Of a stretch of 12,340 nt of DNA, positions 6,116-12,340 are shown piece after piece. The stretch is from the NCBI GenBank assembly GCA_021796135.1, contig JAJYOQ010000083.1, positions 1-12,340 on the forward strand. Direction: 5' to 3'. Every line of letters begins with the position of its first letter. The first letter of the stretch is position 1. The position numbers and the translations under genes are program-made. The notes below the pieces were generated by a model. It did no database searches, was not told the origin of the DNA, and saw nothing but the letters and a program-made list of their open reading frames with translations. The DNA is from Bacteroidota bacterium (lineage in GTDB: Bacteria; Bacteroidota; Ignavibacteria; Ignavibacteriales; Ignavibacteriaceae).

Positions 6116-6146
6116 CCTTGTATATTAAATAATTACAAGGTTTCTT
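6116..6146 (+). terminator. possible terminator after tRNA-Arg
   Basis: CCTTGTA (6116-6122) and TACAAGG (6134-6140) form a 7-base-pair stem with an 11-base loop, followed by TTTCTTT. It starts 12 bases after the tRNA. The loop is large and the stem AT-containing, so termination strength is uncertain. Confidence 0.45.
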
Positions 6147-6726
6147 TGTCTTTAAGAAAATACTCGAAAACCTAAATGTTCTCGAAAATGTTCTCGAAAT
6201 TGCGGATGTTTTGCAAAAGGAGTGATTTATTTCTTCCTATGTTCACTTTAGCTTTATTCTATAATGTTAAGATAAGCGCTACTTATTTTGGCGGAGTTTT
6301 GGGCTTTGTGGGTGGGCGGAATTTTTGTCGGTTTGATAATTGTGCCGGCACGGGAGTTTTCATTTAACAGTAATTAATTATCAGTTATCAGTGAGTAAAG
6401 AGAAAAGGAAATAATTATTTACGGATTAGTTGCTTTACGAAAATGGAAATTAAGTTCAGGTTATAAATAATAATTGTTTTTTATTAATTCATTCCTTAAG
6501 TTATTTCAGTTACTATTTTTATTATTTAGCTGTGGGGTTCTAAAGCTTAAATTTTTAAAATACAGATAGTAGAGGGAACCCTGCCTGTCGAGAGTGTTGC
6601 AGAACTCTTTTATTTCGTCTCGAACGAAAATAGAGGTTTCAAAACTGTCTAAAGAGAGATTGTAACTTTCCCCTTGAAGCATTACAATAATATATAAGCA
6701 GAAAAGAATCATTGTGGGAGGCTATC
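6147..6726. other. gene-free stretch between the tRNA and the small ORF
   Basis: No convincing gene was found here. It contains a 12-base tandem duplication (AATGTTCTCGAA twice, 6175-6198), dispersed repeat copy B (6242-6363) and AT-rich DNA after it. A minus-strand open frame of 68 codons (6506-6712) has no ribosome-binding site or recognisable motif and is probably chance. Confidence 0.5.
6242..6363 (+). repeat. dispersed repeat, copy B
   Basis: This is the second, longer copy of the element at 885-982, in the same orientation and with the same ordered exact blocks. It also contains the inverted repeat ATAAG-CGCTA-CTTAT (6272-6286), a G-rich stretch around 6297-6320, and the perfect palindrome GTGCCGGCAC (6342-6351); these structures are absent or damaged in copy A, so B looks closer to an intact unit. 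It lies about 140 bases after the tRNA gene. Confidence 0.7.
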
Positions 6727-6996
6727 ATGCAATTTTCATATCGTTCTCGCGGGGATGGTTCAGATAAACTAACCCGTTTCGACGAATATTTTGTTATTAC
6801 TAATAGTTTAACCCAGCTTACACTTTCCCCTTTACTAACTAATATACTTACTCAAGAGAATATAAAAATAGCCGCAGAAATAAATTTTATAAATAAAAAA
6901 TTAATTATTAATTCATATTGCGCAGATGGTTATTTTTTGAAAGCCGGGATTATTTGGTGTTTAGTTAAACCCTGCCTTAAATGGCAGGCCTATTGA
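6727..6996 (+). CDS. doubtful small hypothetical protein
   Basis: From the ATG at 6727 an 89-residue frame is open. The only real support is a strong ribosome-binding sequence, GGAGG, five bases upstream; the frame can also be extended to a TTG at 6712, which lacks such a site. The product has a polar start (YRSRGDGSDKLTRFDEYF) and no recognisable domain. Its last codons form a hairpin, CCTGCC-TTAAAT-GGCAGG (6971-6988), of a kind common in intergenic repeats, so the C-terminus may not be natural coding. It could be the start of a decayed gene. Confidence 0.3.
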   Translation: MQFSYRSRGDGSDKLTRFDEYFVITNSLTQLTLSPLLTNILTQENIKIAAEINFINKKLIINSYCADGYFLKAGIIWCLVKPCLKWQAY

Positions 6997-7111
6997 AATT
7001 CAAGCGTGCGTAAAAAGATTTCTTTGAATTTAGAATAATCAAAAAACTCGGAAATTTTTTACACTCAACTTTTAAGATATTTGCATTGCTATTAAATGAA
7101 AGGGAAAAAAT

Positions 7112-9100
7112 ATGAAAAGCCTATTTAAATCACTGTTAATTACCTTGTACCTGTTTGGTGTTACAACAAATCTGCATGCACAATGGACACAGACCAATGG
7201 TCCTGAAGGAGGTTATGTCTTATCTTTTGCAGTAAGCGGTTCGCATATATTTGCGTGTACCGACGGGGGCGGCGTTTGCATTTCCACTAACGGCGGCTCA
7301 AGCTGGACAGCGATCAACAAAGGTTTAAATAATTTATCTGTCAATGCAATAACTGTCAGCGGTACGAAATTATTTGCTGGAACAGTAGGCTCACCTCTAA
7401 GCGGTGGTGTATTTGTTTCTTCAAATGAGGGAGAAAACTGGACTGCAGTTAAGAATGGTTTTCCAGATGCTCCGGTTGCATGTTTTGCCCAATCGGGAAC
7501 GAATCTCTTTGCCGGCACTCTTGGAAGCGGTATTTATGTTTCCACCGACAACGGCTCAAGCTGGAGCCCGGACACCACCGGTCTTACCAATATGTACGTT
7601 TTGTCGATGGTTATTAAAGACACAAATCTATTTGCCGGTACTTTTACCGGTGTTTACCGTTCCAACATCAATGGTTCAGCCTGGATTGATGCCAAACAAG
7701 GAATGCATTACATTTCGGTCCAATCAATGGCAGTAATCGACTCGTGTTTATTTGCTTCCGGAAAGGGAGCAGGAGTCGGCTCCTATGGTGTTTTTCGCTC
7801 GACCGATAACGGAGCAAATTGGGTTCAAGTAATGACAGGCTTATCGAGTATGAATGTCGGTCCTTTAGCTGTATTAGATTCTGAACTCTTTGCTGGTACT
7901 TCTGAAGGAGTAATATTTCGTTCCACTGACAACGGTGATAACTGGACAGTTGCCGATACGGTCATGGCAAATGTTGCCCTTCGATCTATCTGCGTTTACG
8001 ATACAAATCTTTTTACAGGTACATACGGCGGCGGTATCTTTCGTTCAACAGACTATGGATCAAGTTGGACTGCTGTCAACAACGGGTTAAAAAACTCAAA
8101 GGTGAATGCGGTTGCAGTCAAAGATTCAAATATCTTTGCAGGCACCTGGGCAGTCGGATTATTCCGTTCCACAGATAACGGCAATACCTGGTCATCCGTG
8201 AATAAGGGTTTGACAGGATTGAATGTCGTGGCATTGGCTGTAAGCGATTCAAATCTCTTTGCGGGAGTTTTAGGCGGAGGAGTTTTTAAATCAACTGACA
8301 ATGGTGAAAACTGGAGTTCGGTCAATTCAGGCGAATCCGATTTGTGGATCACTTTCGCCCTTGCAGCCATAGATACAAATCTATTTGCCGGAACATTAGG
8401 ACCCGGAGTTTTTCTTTCGACAGACAATGGGGCAACCTGGACTGCTGTCAATACGGGCTTGACAAACCGTGGTGTTTCTTCTCTTGTCGCCTCGAACTCA
8501 AATCTCTTTGCCGGGACTTTCGGAAGCGGAGTCTTTCTATCTACTAACAATGGAAAAAGCTGGGCAGGCGTAAGTAATGGATTAACAAATCTCACTATTA
8601 TTGCTTTGGCTGTTAGTGGAACAAGTCTCTATGCAAAGACTGATGATGGCAGTCTGTTTGTATCCAATAACAATGGAGTAAGCTGGACGAAAGTCGATTC
8701 TGATTCATCCGATTCGGATATCGTTTCGTTAGCTGCCGATAGCTCGGATCTTTATGCCGGGACTTCCTTCAGAGGTGTTTTATACAGACCAGTATCGGGA
8801 ATTAATTTTGTACAAGCTTCTAATAACAAACTTCCAAATGGCTTCAGGCTTTACCAAAACTATCCTAACCCATTCAATCCATCGACTAACATCAGCTTTG
8901 ATATTCCAGAATTATCGCTCGTGACTTTGAAAGTTTACGATATCCTGGGAAGGGAAATCGCGCTGCTTATGAACGAACATAAAAAAGCCGGAAAATATAA
9001 TGTTGAGTTTAATCCATCTAATTTGCCGAGTGGAGTTTACTTCTATAGGCTTCAAGCCGGAAACTATTGTGTAACAAAGAAACTTTTGTTGTTGAAATGA
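7112..9100 (+). CDS. secreted propeller-repeat protein with type IX secretion sorting domain
   Basis: The 662-residue protein has a signal peptide (MKSLFKSLLITLYLFGVTTN, cleavage near HAQ, residue 24). Then come twelve tandem repeats of about 40 residues plus one degenerate one, each built on the pattern LFAGT-x-GGGVF-x-STDNG-x-xW, resembling the BNR/Ycf48/WD-like blades of beta-propellers. At about residues 575-662 a C-terminal sorting domain follows, with YQNYPNPFNPSTNISFDIPE, a VYDILGREI strand, LPSGVYFYRLQAG and a lysine-ending tail. That domain directs export through the type IX secretion system and attachment to or release from the cell surface. No catalytic residues are obvious; BNR-like blades often bind glycans or proteins. 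The ATG has AAGGGA just upstream. The next gene, an outer-membrane barrel, follows after about 70 bases and may be co-transcribed. Confidence 0.92.
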   Translation: MKSLFKSLLITLYLFGVTTNLHAQWTQTNGPEGGYVLSFAVSGSHIFACTDGGGVCISTNGGSSWTAINKGLNNLSVNAITVSGTKLFAGTVGSPLSGGVFVSSNEGENWTAVKNGFPDAPVACFAQSGTNLFAGTLGSGIYVSTDNGSSWSPDTTGLTNMYVLSMVIKDTNLFAGTFTGVYRSNINGSAWIDAKQGMHYISVQSMAVIDSCLFASGKGAGVGSYGVFRSTDNGANWVQVMTGLSSMNVGPLAVLDSELFAGTSEGVIFRSTDNGDNWTVADTVMANVALRSICVYDTNLFTGTYGGGIFRSTDYGSSWTAVNNGLKNSKVNAVAVKDSNIFAGTWAVGLFRSTDNGNTWSSVNKGLTGLNVVALAVSDSNLFAGVLGGGVFKSTDNGENWSSVNSGESDLWITFALAAIDTNLFAGTLGPGVFLSTDNGATWTAVNTGLTNRGVSSLVASNSNLFAGTFGSGVFLSTNNGKSWAGVSNGLTNLTIIALAVSGTSLYAKTDDGSLFVSNNNGVSWTKVDSDSSDSDIVSLAADSSDLYAGTSFRGVLYRPVSGINFVQASNNKLPNGFRLYQNYPNPFNPSTNISFDIPELSLVTLKVYDILGREIALLMNEHKKAGKYNVEFNPSNLPSGVYFYRLQAGNYCVTKKLLLLK

Positions 9101-9171
9101 AATGCTAAGAGGAACATTTTAACTGTTAGCTAATACTTGTAAAGAATAAATACTAAAAGGAGAATAAGAAT

Positions 9172-9801
9172 ATCGCAAATATAATTTCGCTAACATTGAT
9201 CGCACTTTTTTACTCATGCAACGCCTTGGGGCAAACCAACTTGCGAATTGAGATACAAGGCGGGAAATCTTACAATGCTTTTGGTCAGGGTACTATGAGC
9301 AACTGGGGAGATGGGTGGGCTATGGGTGGAGGTGTGGGCTACAGGATCATGCCTAACACTGATGTAACATTAAATTTACTTTATAGTCATTATCCTTATA
9401 CCGGCAATAGTTTGTTTCTTTCCTTCCCAGCTATTGCAGGGCTTAGATACAGTGTATCCGGACAACCTTCCAATGCGTATGAGACATCAATAGGGATGCG
9501 ATTCAGTTCGCAAGTACATTTTATCAATCCTTTCATATCCTTAAGGATGGGTCTTTACATACTTAACGCCGGAGATATTACAATCTCAGAATGGTTTGAT
9601 TCTAACCCACAGAAAGTTTCTTATTCGAAGTATTATGACTCGGGTGTTTCAAGCACAGACATATTTTTGGGTATCGGGATTGGATTTATAATACCGGTAA
9701 ATTCTAAGATTGGATTAGGCCTGGAAGGAAGATTCAGCCAGCTTCTTAATTCAAAGGGAAGCTTTCTACCGGTGATAGCAAGCATCAACTATAACTTATG
9801 A
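9172..9801 (+). CDS. outer-membrane beta-barrel protein with ATC in place of its start codon
   Basis: The mature part alternates hydrophobic and polar residues with many glycines and aromatics (GGGVGYRIMPNTDVTLNLLYS; IFLGIGIGFIIPVNSKIGLG) and ends in a barrel-like strand (VIASINYNL), as in small eight-stranded outer-membrane proteins. The frame has no ATG or GTG at its start. AAGGAG (9157-9162) sits nine bases before ATC (9172), and translation from that ATC gives a good signal peptide, ANIISLTLIALFYSCNALGQ, of the right length. A TTG at 9196 is the first ordinary start codon, but it has no ribosome-binding site and would cut the signal peptide short. The likely gene therefore runs from 9172 (209 residues), using a rare ATC start or having lost its ATG by a single change. 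It follows the T9SS cargo gene and may belong to the same envelope unit. Confidence 0.7.
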   Translation: MANIISLTLIALFYSCNALGQTNLRIEIQGGKSYNAFGQGTMSNWGDGWAMGGGVGYRIMPNTDVTLNLLYSHYPYTGNSLFLSFPAIAGLRYSVSGQPSNAYETSIGMRFSSQVHFINPFISLRMGLYILNAGDITISEWFDSNPQKVSYSKYYDSGVSSTDIFLGIGIGFIIPVNSKIGLGLEGRFSQLLNSKGSFLPVIASINYNL

Positions 9802-9804
9802 AGT

Positions 9805-10305
9805 ATGATTTTTTTATCTCATTCCCAGCCACCGCTCCAACTTCTCGTTTCAAACGTTCCGTTAGCAGACTACAGCATGGAAGCTTCACTTCTCGTTCCT
9901 TTATCAATTGAAATAAAAGAGCTGCCACGTTATGAGGTCGGGGATTTGTACCGGTATTTGGCGGATTTTTATAACAATGGAATTTCTAATGCAGTATTGA
10001 CGGTGACGCTTACAACTGAGATGGGAAAGATCGGCTCTTATGCGGCTACTTATATTCACCGGGATATGATGGGTAATATGGGAGTAAGCGATAAGAAGCT
10101 TGTCGAAGGGGTGATAAATAAAATTATCAGTTATTATATACGGCTCATCTATGGATTAAAGGACTCTCCGAAAATTAAGTTGTCCAAAAAGGAAAGTGTA
10201 ATCGAGGCAAGTGTTGAGCGGGATAAGATTCTGATGGATATGGGAGTGAAGTTTACATGGGAATATTTTATGAAGAAGTATAATTTAGGGGAAACGGATT
10301 TCTAG
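9805..10305 (+). pseudogene. C-terminal remnant of a Mu-like phage portal protein (gp29, DUF935)
   Basis: Residues about 33-166 match the C-terminal third of DUF935, the portal protein of Mu-like phages: ELPRYEVGDLYRYLADFYNN leading to GIS, then TLTTEMGKIGSYAATYIHRD, a VINKIISYYIRLIYG helix, and the closing VERDKILMDMGVKF plus KKYNLGETDF. Full portals are about 450-500 residues, so most of the protein is missing. The start is arbitrary: an ATG lies three bases after the stop of the preceding gene and another at 9877; neither has a ribosome-binding site. The first 25-30 residues do not look like portal sequence. The common GQTLTTE segment reads TVTLTTE here. No other phage structural gene is beside it, so this is probably a scar of a lost prophage or a fragment carried by recombination. 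Confidence 0.72.
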
Positions 10306-10310
10306 CGACA

Positions 10311-10341
10311 AGTGACGAGTGACTAAATAGTGACGAGTGAC
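10311..10341 (+). repeat. short direct repeat AGTGACGAGTGAC
   Basis: The 13-base sequence occurs at 10311-10323 and again at 10329-10341, just after the stop codon of the portal remnant; each copy itself contains GTGAC twice, and AAGTGACAACTC follows at about 10347. Low-complexity GTGACGAGTGAC runs are frequent between genes in this bacterial group. It could mark a junction of the phage remnant with the next segment. Confidence 0.5.
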
Positions 10342-10435
10342 AAAGGGAAAAAACAAAGTGACAACTCGCCACGGCGGGTACAAAGGTTATTTGGCGGAGT
10401 TATTAAAACATATAATTTATTTTGCTTTTCCTTCC

Positions 10436-10470
10436 GGGAAGAGCTGCATTTGTGCGGCTCTTCCCTTTTG
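10436..10470. terminator. strong terminator hairpin at the end of the ArdC operon
   Basis: GGGAAGAGCTGCA (10436-10448) and TGCGGCTCTTCCC (10453-10465) make a 13-base-pair stem with one T:G wobble and a four-base loop. On the plus strand it is followed by TTTTGAGATTATTTT; on the minus strand it lies 14 bases after the last gene of the operon (stop at 10479). It can serve both directions. Its sequence is closely repeated at 10692-10718. Confidence 0.7.
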
Positions 10471-10478
10471 AGATTATT

Positions 10479-10676
10479 TTACTTTATGCCGTTTGGGTCT
10501 GATTCTTCAAATTTCTTTCCGCAGATTTTACACTGTGTAATTTGTTCGATAATTATATTATGACTTGAATTTACTGAATGAAGTTGTGAGATTATTTTAA
10601 GGTTTTTTTTACAGTCGTGCTGAGGTATCCAATTATTTTTTTCGCACTCGTCAAAAAGGGTTTTTAGGTCGTTCAT
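10479..10676 (-). CDS. small cysteine/histidine-rich protein of unknown function
   Basis: The preferred start is the ATG at 10676, with GGAGG eight bases upstream, giving 65 residues. An earlier ATG at 10703 directly follows the stop of the ArdC gene but lies within the intergenic hairpin, so it is unlikely to be used. The protein has a CKIC pair at residues 49-52 followed by GKKFEESDPNG, plus Cys11, Cys22, His33 and His39, compatible with a small zinc-binding fold. It is the last gene of the minus-strand accessory operon and is flanked by two related hairpins. No family is recognised; an accessory factor of a mobile element is plausible. Confidence 0.65.
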   Translation of the reverse strand: MNDLKTLFDECEKNNWIPQHDCKKNLKIISQLHSVNSSHNIIIEQITQCKICGKKFEESDPNGIK

Positions 10677-10691
10677 TTTATTGTCCTCCGG

Positions 10692-10718
10692 GAAGAGCCG
10701 CATTTACGCGGCGTCTTC
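10692..10718 (-). repeat. intercistronic hairpin, copy of the terminal hairpin
   Basis: GAAGAGCCGC (10692-10701) pairs with GCGGC-G-TCTTC (10708-10718) with one bulged G. The loop holds the stop codon of the ArdC gene (10704-10706), and the stem lies just before the GGAGG of the next gene. With its flanks it repeats the hairpin at 10436-10465: both read CCGGGAAGAGC(T/C)GCATTT on the plus strand and both continue into TTTTG. Confidence 0.6.
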
Positions 10719-11531
10719 GGTTTTGTTGATTAAATAGTTGACTGCTTTTTGTGCCTGAATTGCTGCTTTGGGAATAAAGGATTTATCCATCTTCCCTATC
10801 TTTAACCATCCGTTTAAATATGCTGCGCTGTTATTCAGTGTGTTTTCTATTCCGCATAGTCCGCATAAATACGAGCTTCCGATTTCTGCGATTAGTTCTT
10901 CAAAGCTGTAATCATCGTCTTTTATATCGTGTGTGAGCTGCCGGTTTAGGCGGCTTTTGTGTCCGGTCCAATGTACTAATTCATGAAATAAACTTGAAAA
11001 ATATTCTTCTTCACTGGTGAAAGAATTCACTGCCGGTGTTGAAATAAGGTTTAGTTCTTCGGAATAGTAACAGCGTGTAGTATTATTTTCAATTGTCGGG
11101 TTATGAATTGAGATAATATCTTGAAGTAATTCAGAAGGTGCGGAAAGGGTGGGAGTTGGGATTTCACAGCCTTCAATATCGTCAAGGTTGAAAACATAAG
11201 AATAGCGAAGCATCGGAAAAGAATCTTCTTCAAGTTCTCCATTATTATTCTGCCTGAAGTTACTTTGCATTTTATAAAATACTATTTGTCTTCCCTTCGC
11301 CCCTTTTTTAATGTGAAGTTCTTTTTGTTTTGCCTGTAAGAAAGTAAGGTAAAAGGGTTGTGTGACGTTATCAAGGCAAAGTAATAGAAAATTTAATCCC
11401 TGATAAACTTTTTTTGAAATGTAATTAGCCGGCAACCCTTGCTTCCAAGGTCTTCGCCAAACTAATTTACCGTTTTCAATCTCAGATATAATCGAATCCG
11501 TGATACTTTCAAATAATTCTTGCTTTTTCAT
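10704..11531 (-). CDS. ArdC-type antirestriction protein (ssDNA-binding plus zincin metallopeptidase domains)
   Basis: The 275-residue protein has the two-domain ArdC layout. Residues about 5-115 form the N-terminal ssDNA-binding domain, with the conserved WRRPW (25-29), LPANYISKKVYQGLN (33-47), a TFLQAKQKELHIKKGAKGRQ block (63-82) and a VFNLDDIEG strand. Residues about 150-270 form the zincin domain, with the metal-binding HELVH-x3-H (183-191, FHELVHWTGHKSRL) and the third-ligand helix EELIAEIGSSYL (211-222). ArdC proteins are carried by conjugative plasmids, integrative elements and phages and protect incoming DNA from host restriction. AAGGAG lies five bases before the ATG. It is the third gene of a minus-strand operon, between hairpins. 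Its presence marks this end of the window as mobile-element derived. Confidence 0.9.
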   Translation of the reverse strand: MKKQELFESITDSIISEIENGKLVWRRPWKQGLPANYISKKVYQGLNFLLLCLDNVTQPFYLTFLQAKQKELHIKKGAKGRQIVFYKMQSNFRQNNNGELEEDSFPMLRYSYVFNLDDIEGCEIPTPTLSAPSELLQDIISIHNPTIENNTTRCYYSEELNLISTPAVNSFTSEEEYFSSLFHELVHWTGHKSRLNRQLTHDIKDDDYSFEELIAEIGSSYLCGLCGIENTLNNSAAYLNGWLKIGKMDKSFIPKAAIQAQKAVNYLINKTEDAA

Positions 11532-11549
11532 ACTAACTCCTTAAAATTT

Positions 11550-11569
11550 GCCGCTGCATGTGCAGCGGC
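11550..11569 (-). repeat. intercistronic hairpin in the leader of the ArdC gene
   Basis: GCCGCTGCA (11550-11558) and TGCAGCGGC (11561-11569) form a perfect 9-base-pair stem with a 2-base centre, between the 154-residue gene and the ArdC gene. It is not followed by a T run but by AAATTTTAAGGAG, the ArdC ribosome-binding site. It may stabilise or process the transcript rather than end it. Confidence 0.55.
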
Positions 11570-11586
11570 GTTGTTAAAAAAAGATT

Positions 11587-12051
11587 TTACATACGGTTGA
11601 TATTTTCCCAAGGCATTTCACTTTTAGCGGCGCGTTCTGCTGCATATTTCTGGGCGCGTTTCAAAAAATATAAATCATCATTGCTTAAATAGGCTAAATA
11701 AGATGGGTCAGGTTTTGGAGCCGGTTTCTGTTTATTCGGGTGTACGTAAGGAAAGCCAAAACTGCAAACGGAGCTATAATTTTTAAGAAAAAGATTAAAA
11801 TTTTTGAATAATGTATTTTTCTTTACAACAAACGGGACGCTAAATTTTACATAAATATTTGAAAATTCACGTTTGAATCGGAAATGAAATTGAAATCCAT
11901 GTGTTTCCAGCCATCCACAAAATTTTAGAGACTTTTCAAAATTCTTAAACAGAAGAACGAATTCCCCATTTTCATTTAAGGGATCAACCAGCCCATAATA
12001 ATTGCAGCCATGCCGCAAAGCTTGAGACGCAATAAAATTTAATCTTTTCAT
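11587..12051 (-). CDS. hypothetical protein of the ArdC operon
   Basis: The 154-residue product from the ATG at 12051 (AAAGG seven bases upstream) is preferred over a TTG at 12066, which overlaps that ribosome-binding site. The N-terminal two thirds are rich in aromatic residues and basic residues (FKNFEKSLKFCGWLETHGFQ; FKREFSNIYVKFSVPFV), suggesting a compact mixed alpha/beta fold. A proline/lysine linker (PNKQKPAPKPDPSY) leads to a charged C-terminal helix (LSNDDLYFLKRAQKYAAERA) and ends in MPWENINRM. No signal peptide, membrane segment or known motif is visible. It lies between the 79-residue gene and ArdC on the same strand, as in operons of mobile elements. Function unknown. Confidence 0.7.
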   Translation of the reverse strand: MKRLNFIASQALRHGCNYYGLVDPLNENGEFVLLFKNFEKSLKFCGWLETHGFQFHFRFKREFSNIYVKFSVPFVVKKNTLFKNFNLFLKNYSSVCSFGFPYVHPNKQKPAPKPDPSYLAYLSNDDLYFLKRAQKYAAERAAKSEMPWENINRM

Positions 12052-12072
12052 TTGAACACCTTTCAAATAATG

Positions 12073-12312
12073 TTATAAAAAATAAGTTCCCGCAAACGGG
12101 ATAAGTTGTTTAGGTTTTGATTTTTTAGGTACAATAGAATAGAAATAATCGAAAGCTTCTTGATAGGAATAAAATTTATCCCAAGTTAAAGTTCCATTAT
12201 TAGCATACTGCAAAACTTCGTAATAACAGATTCCGGAATTATTGATAATTTGTTTTAAGCGAACTAAACCTTTAGAACATCGTTGAGTTTTTAACAGATC
12301 AATTTTTATCAT
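12073..12312 (-). CDS. small hypothetical protein, first visible gene of the ArdC operon
   Basis: This 79-residue frame starts with ATG at 12312 and has no clear Shine-Dalgarno in the few bases before it. The product is soluble, with a basic start (MIKIDLLKTQRCSKGLVRLK) and an aromatic middle (YYEVLQYANNGTLTWDKFYSYQEAFDYFYS, given here as two adjoining parts: YYEVLQYANNGTLTW and DKFYSYQEAFDYFYS). The YQEAFDYFYSIV part looks like the helix of a small domain that takes an element-wide conserved W-D/Y-S pattern, but no family is recognised. The frame ends 22 bases before the next ATG. A hairpin covers its last codons. The window ends 28 bases upstream, so more genes may precede it. Confidence 0.6.
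   Translation of the reverse strand: MIKIDLLKTQRCSKGLVRLKQIINNSGICYYEVLQYANNGTLTWDKFYSYQEAFDYFYSIVPKKSKPKQLIPFAGTYFL
12088..12101 (-). terminator. hairpin with T tract at the end of the 79-residue gene
   Basis: On the minus strand TCCCG-TTTG-CGGGA is followed by ACTTATTTTTT, a short terminator- or attenuator-like structure that overlaps the last codons of the small gene. It could reduce read-through into the downstream genes. The same CCCG-loop-CGGG core occurs in the intergenic element at 2319-2330. Confidence 0.4.
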
Positions 12313-12340
12313 TTTTTCTGTTTTATGTGGCTCTAGGGCT

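Noticed and set aside
6176..6367. Plus-strand ORF of 63 codons across repeat copy B
   Set aside because: It lies inside the dispersed repeat, and the other copy does not keep the same frame, so the similarity is not at protein level.
6506..6712. Minus-strand ORF of 68 codons
   Set aside because: No ribosome-binding site, no recognisable motif and no partner gene; likely chance in AT-rich DNA.
7213..8595. Long ORFs on both strands within the T9SS cargo gene
   Set aside because: They are shadows created by the repeated codon pattern of the propeller repeats; the plus-strand frame with signal peptide and sorting domain is clearly the gene.
10390..10400. TTGGCGGAGTT as a third copy of the dispersed repeat
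   Set aside because: Only about 11 bases match and the flanks do not; too short to support.
10677..10703. Upstream ATG (10703) as the start of the 65-residue gene
   Set aside because: It lies in the intercistronic hairpin without a ribosome-binding site, while GGAGG is well spaced before the ATG at 10676.

Overview
The window is AT-rich and most likely comes from the Bacteroidota/Chlorobi/Ignavibacteria side of the FCB group. The clearest marker is the secreted protein at 7112-9100: its C-terminus carries an NYPNPFNPST motif and ends in a lysine-rich tail, the form of type IX secretion sorting domain common in Ignavibacteria and relatives. A Bacteroidota-type promoter (TTGACA, 18 bp, TATCTTTG, matching the TAnnTTTG -7 element) lies in front of the tRNA gene. 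Many genes here nevertheless have clear Shine-Dalgarno sequences, which fits Ignavibacteria better than classical Bacteroidia. The assignment to class is inference.

Layout. (1) 20-786, plus strand: a two-gene unit with a MIP18/DUF59 iron-sulfur assembly factor and a small four-helix membrane protein resembling part of heme-copper oxidase subunit I. (2) 767-2245, minus strand: an autoregulated antitoxin-like gene joining an MqsA-type zinc finger, an HTH and a Panacea (DUF4065/SocA-like) domain. A sigma70-like promoter overlapped by a palindrome precedes it. Overlapping its 3' end by 11 bp is a second reading frame of 111 codons broken by one amber codon, a candidate decayed partner gene. (3) 2246-2783: gene-free, with a degenerate inverted-repeat element and a cluster of TTGTCAA motifs. 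(4) 2784-5778, minus strand: a PAP2 phosphatase with a signal peptide, an overlapping HEPN/MNT toxin-antitoxin pair, and a long coiled-coil protein. (5) 5977-6146: promoter, tRNA-Arg(TCG) and a possible terminator. (6) 6147-7111: about 1 kb of mostly non-coding DNA with a second copy of a dispersed repeat and one doubtful small ORF. (7) 7112-9801, plus strand: a 12-13-repeat propeller-type T9SS cargo protein, then an outer-membrane beta-barrel protein whose expected ATG start reads ATC. (8) 9805-10305: a C-terminal remnant of a Mu-like phage portal protein (gp29, DUF935). (9) 10436-12312, minus strand: an accessory operon of an ArdC-type antirestriction protein and three small unknown genes, with a GC-rich hairpin at each gene boundary and a strong terminator hairpin at its end.

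Together this is a chromosomal segment in which housekeeping genes alternate with accessory material: two toxin-antitoxin type loci, a phage scar and an antirestriction module. The most unusual points are the Panacea antitoxin with its apparently broken overlapping partner, the ATC start codon, and the hairpin-punctuated ArdC operon. No CRISPR array, rRNA gene or intact transposase was seen.
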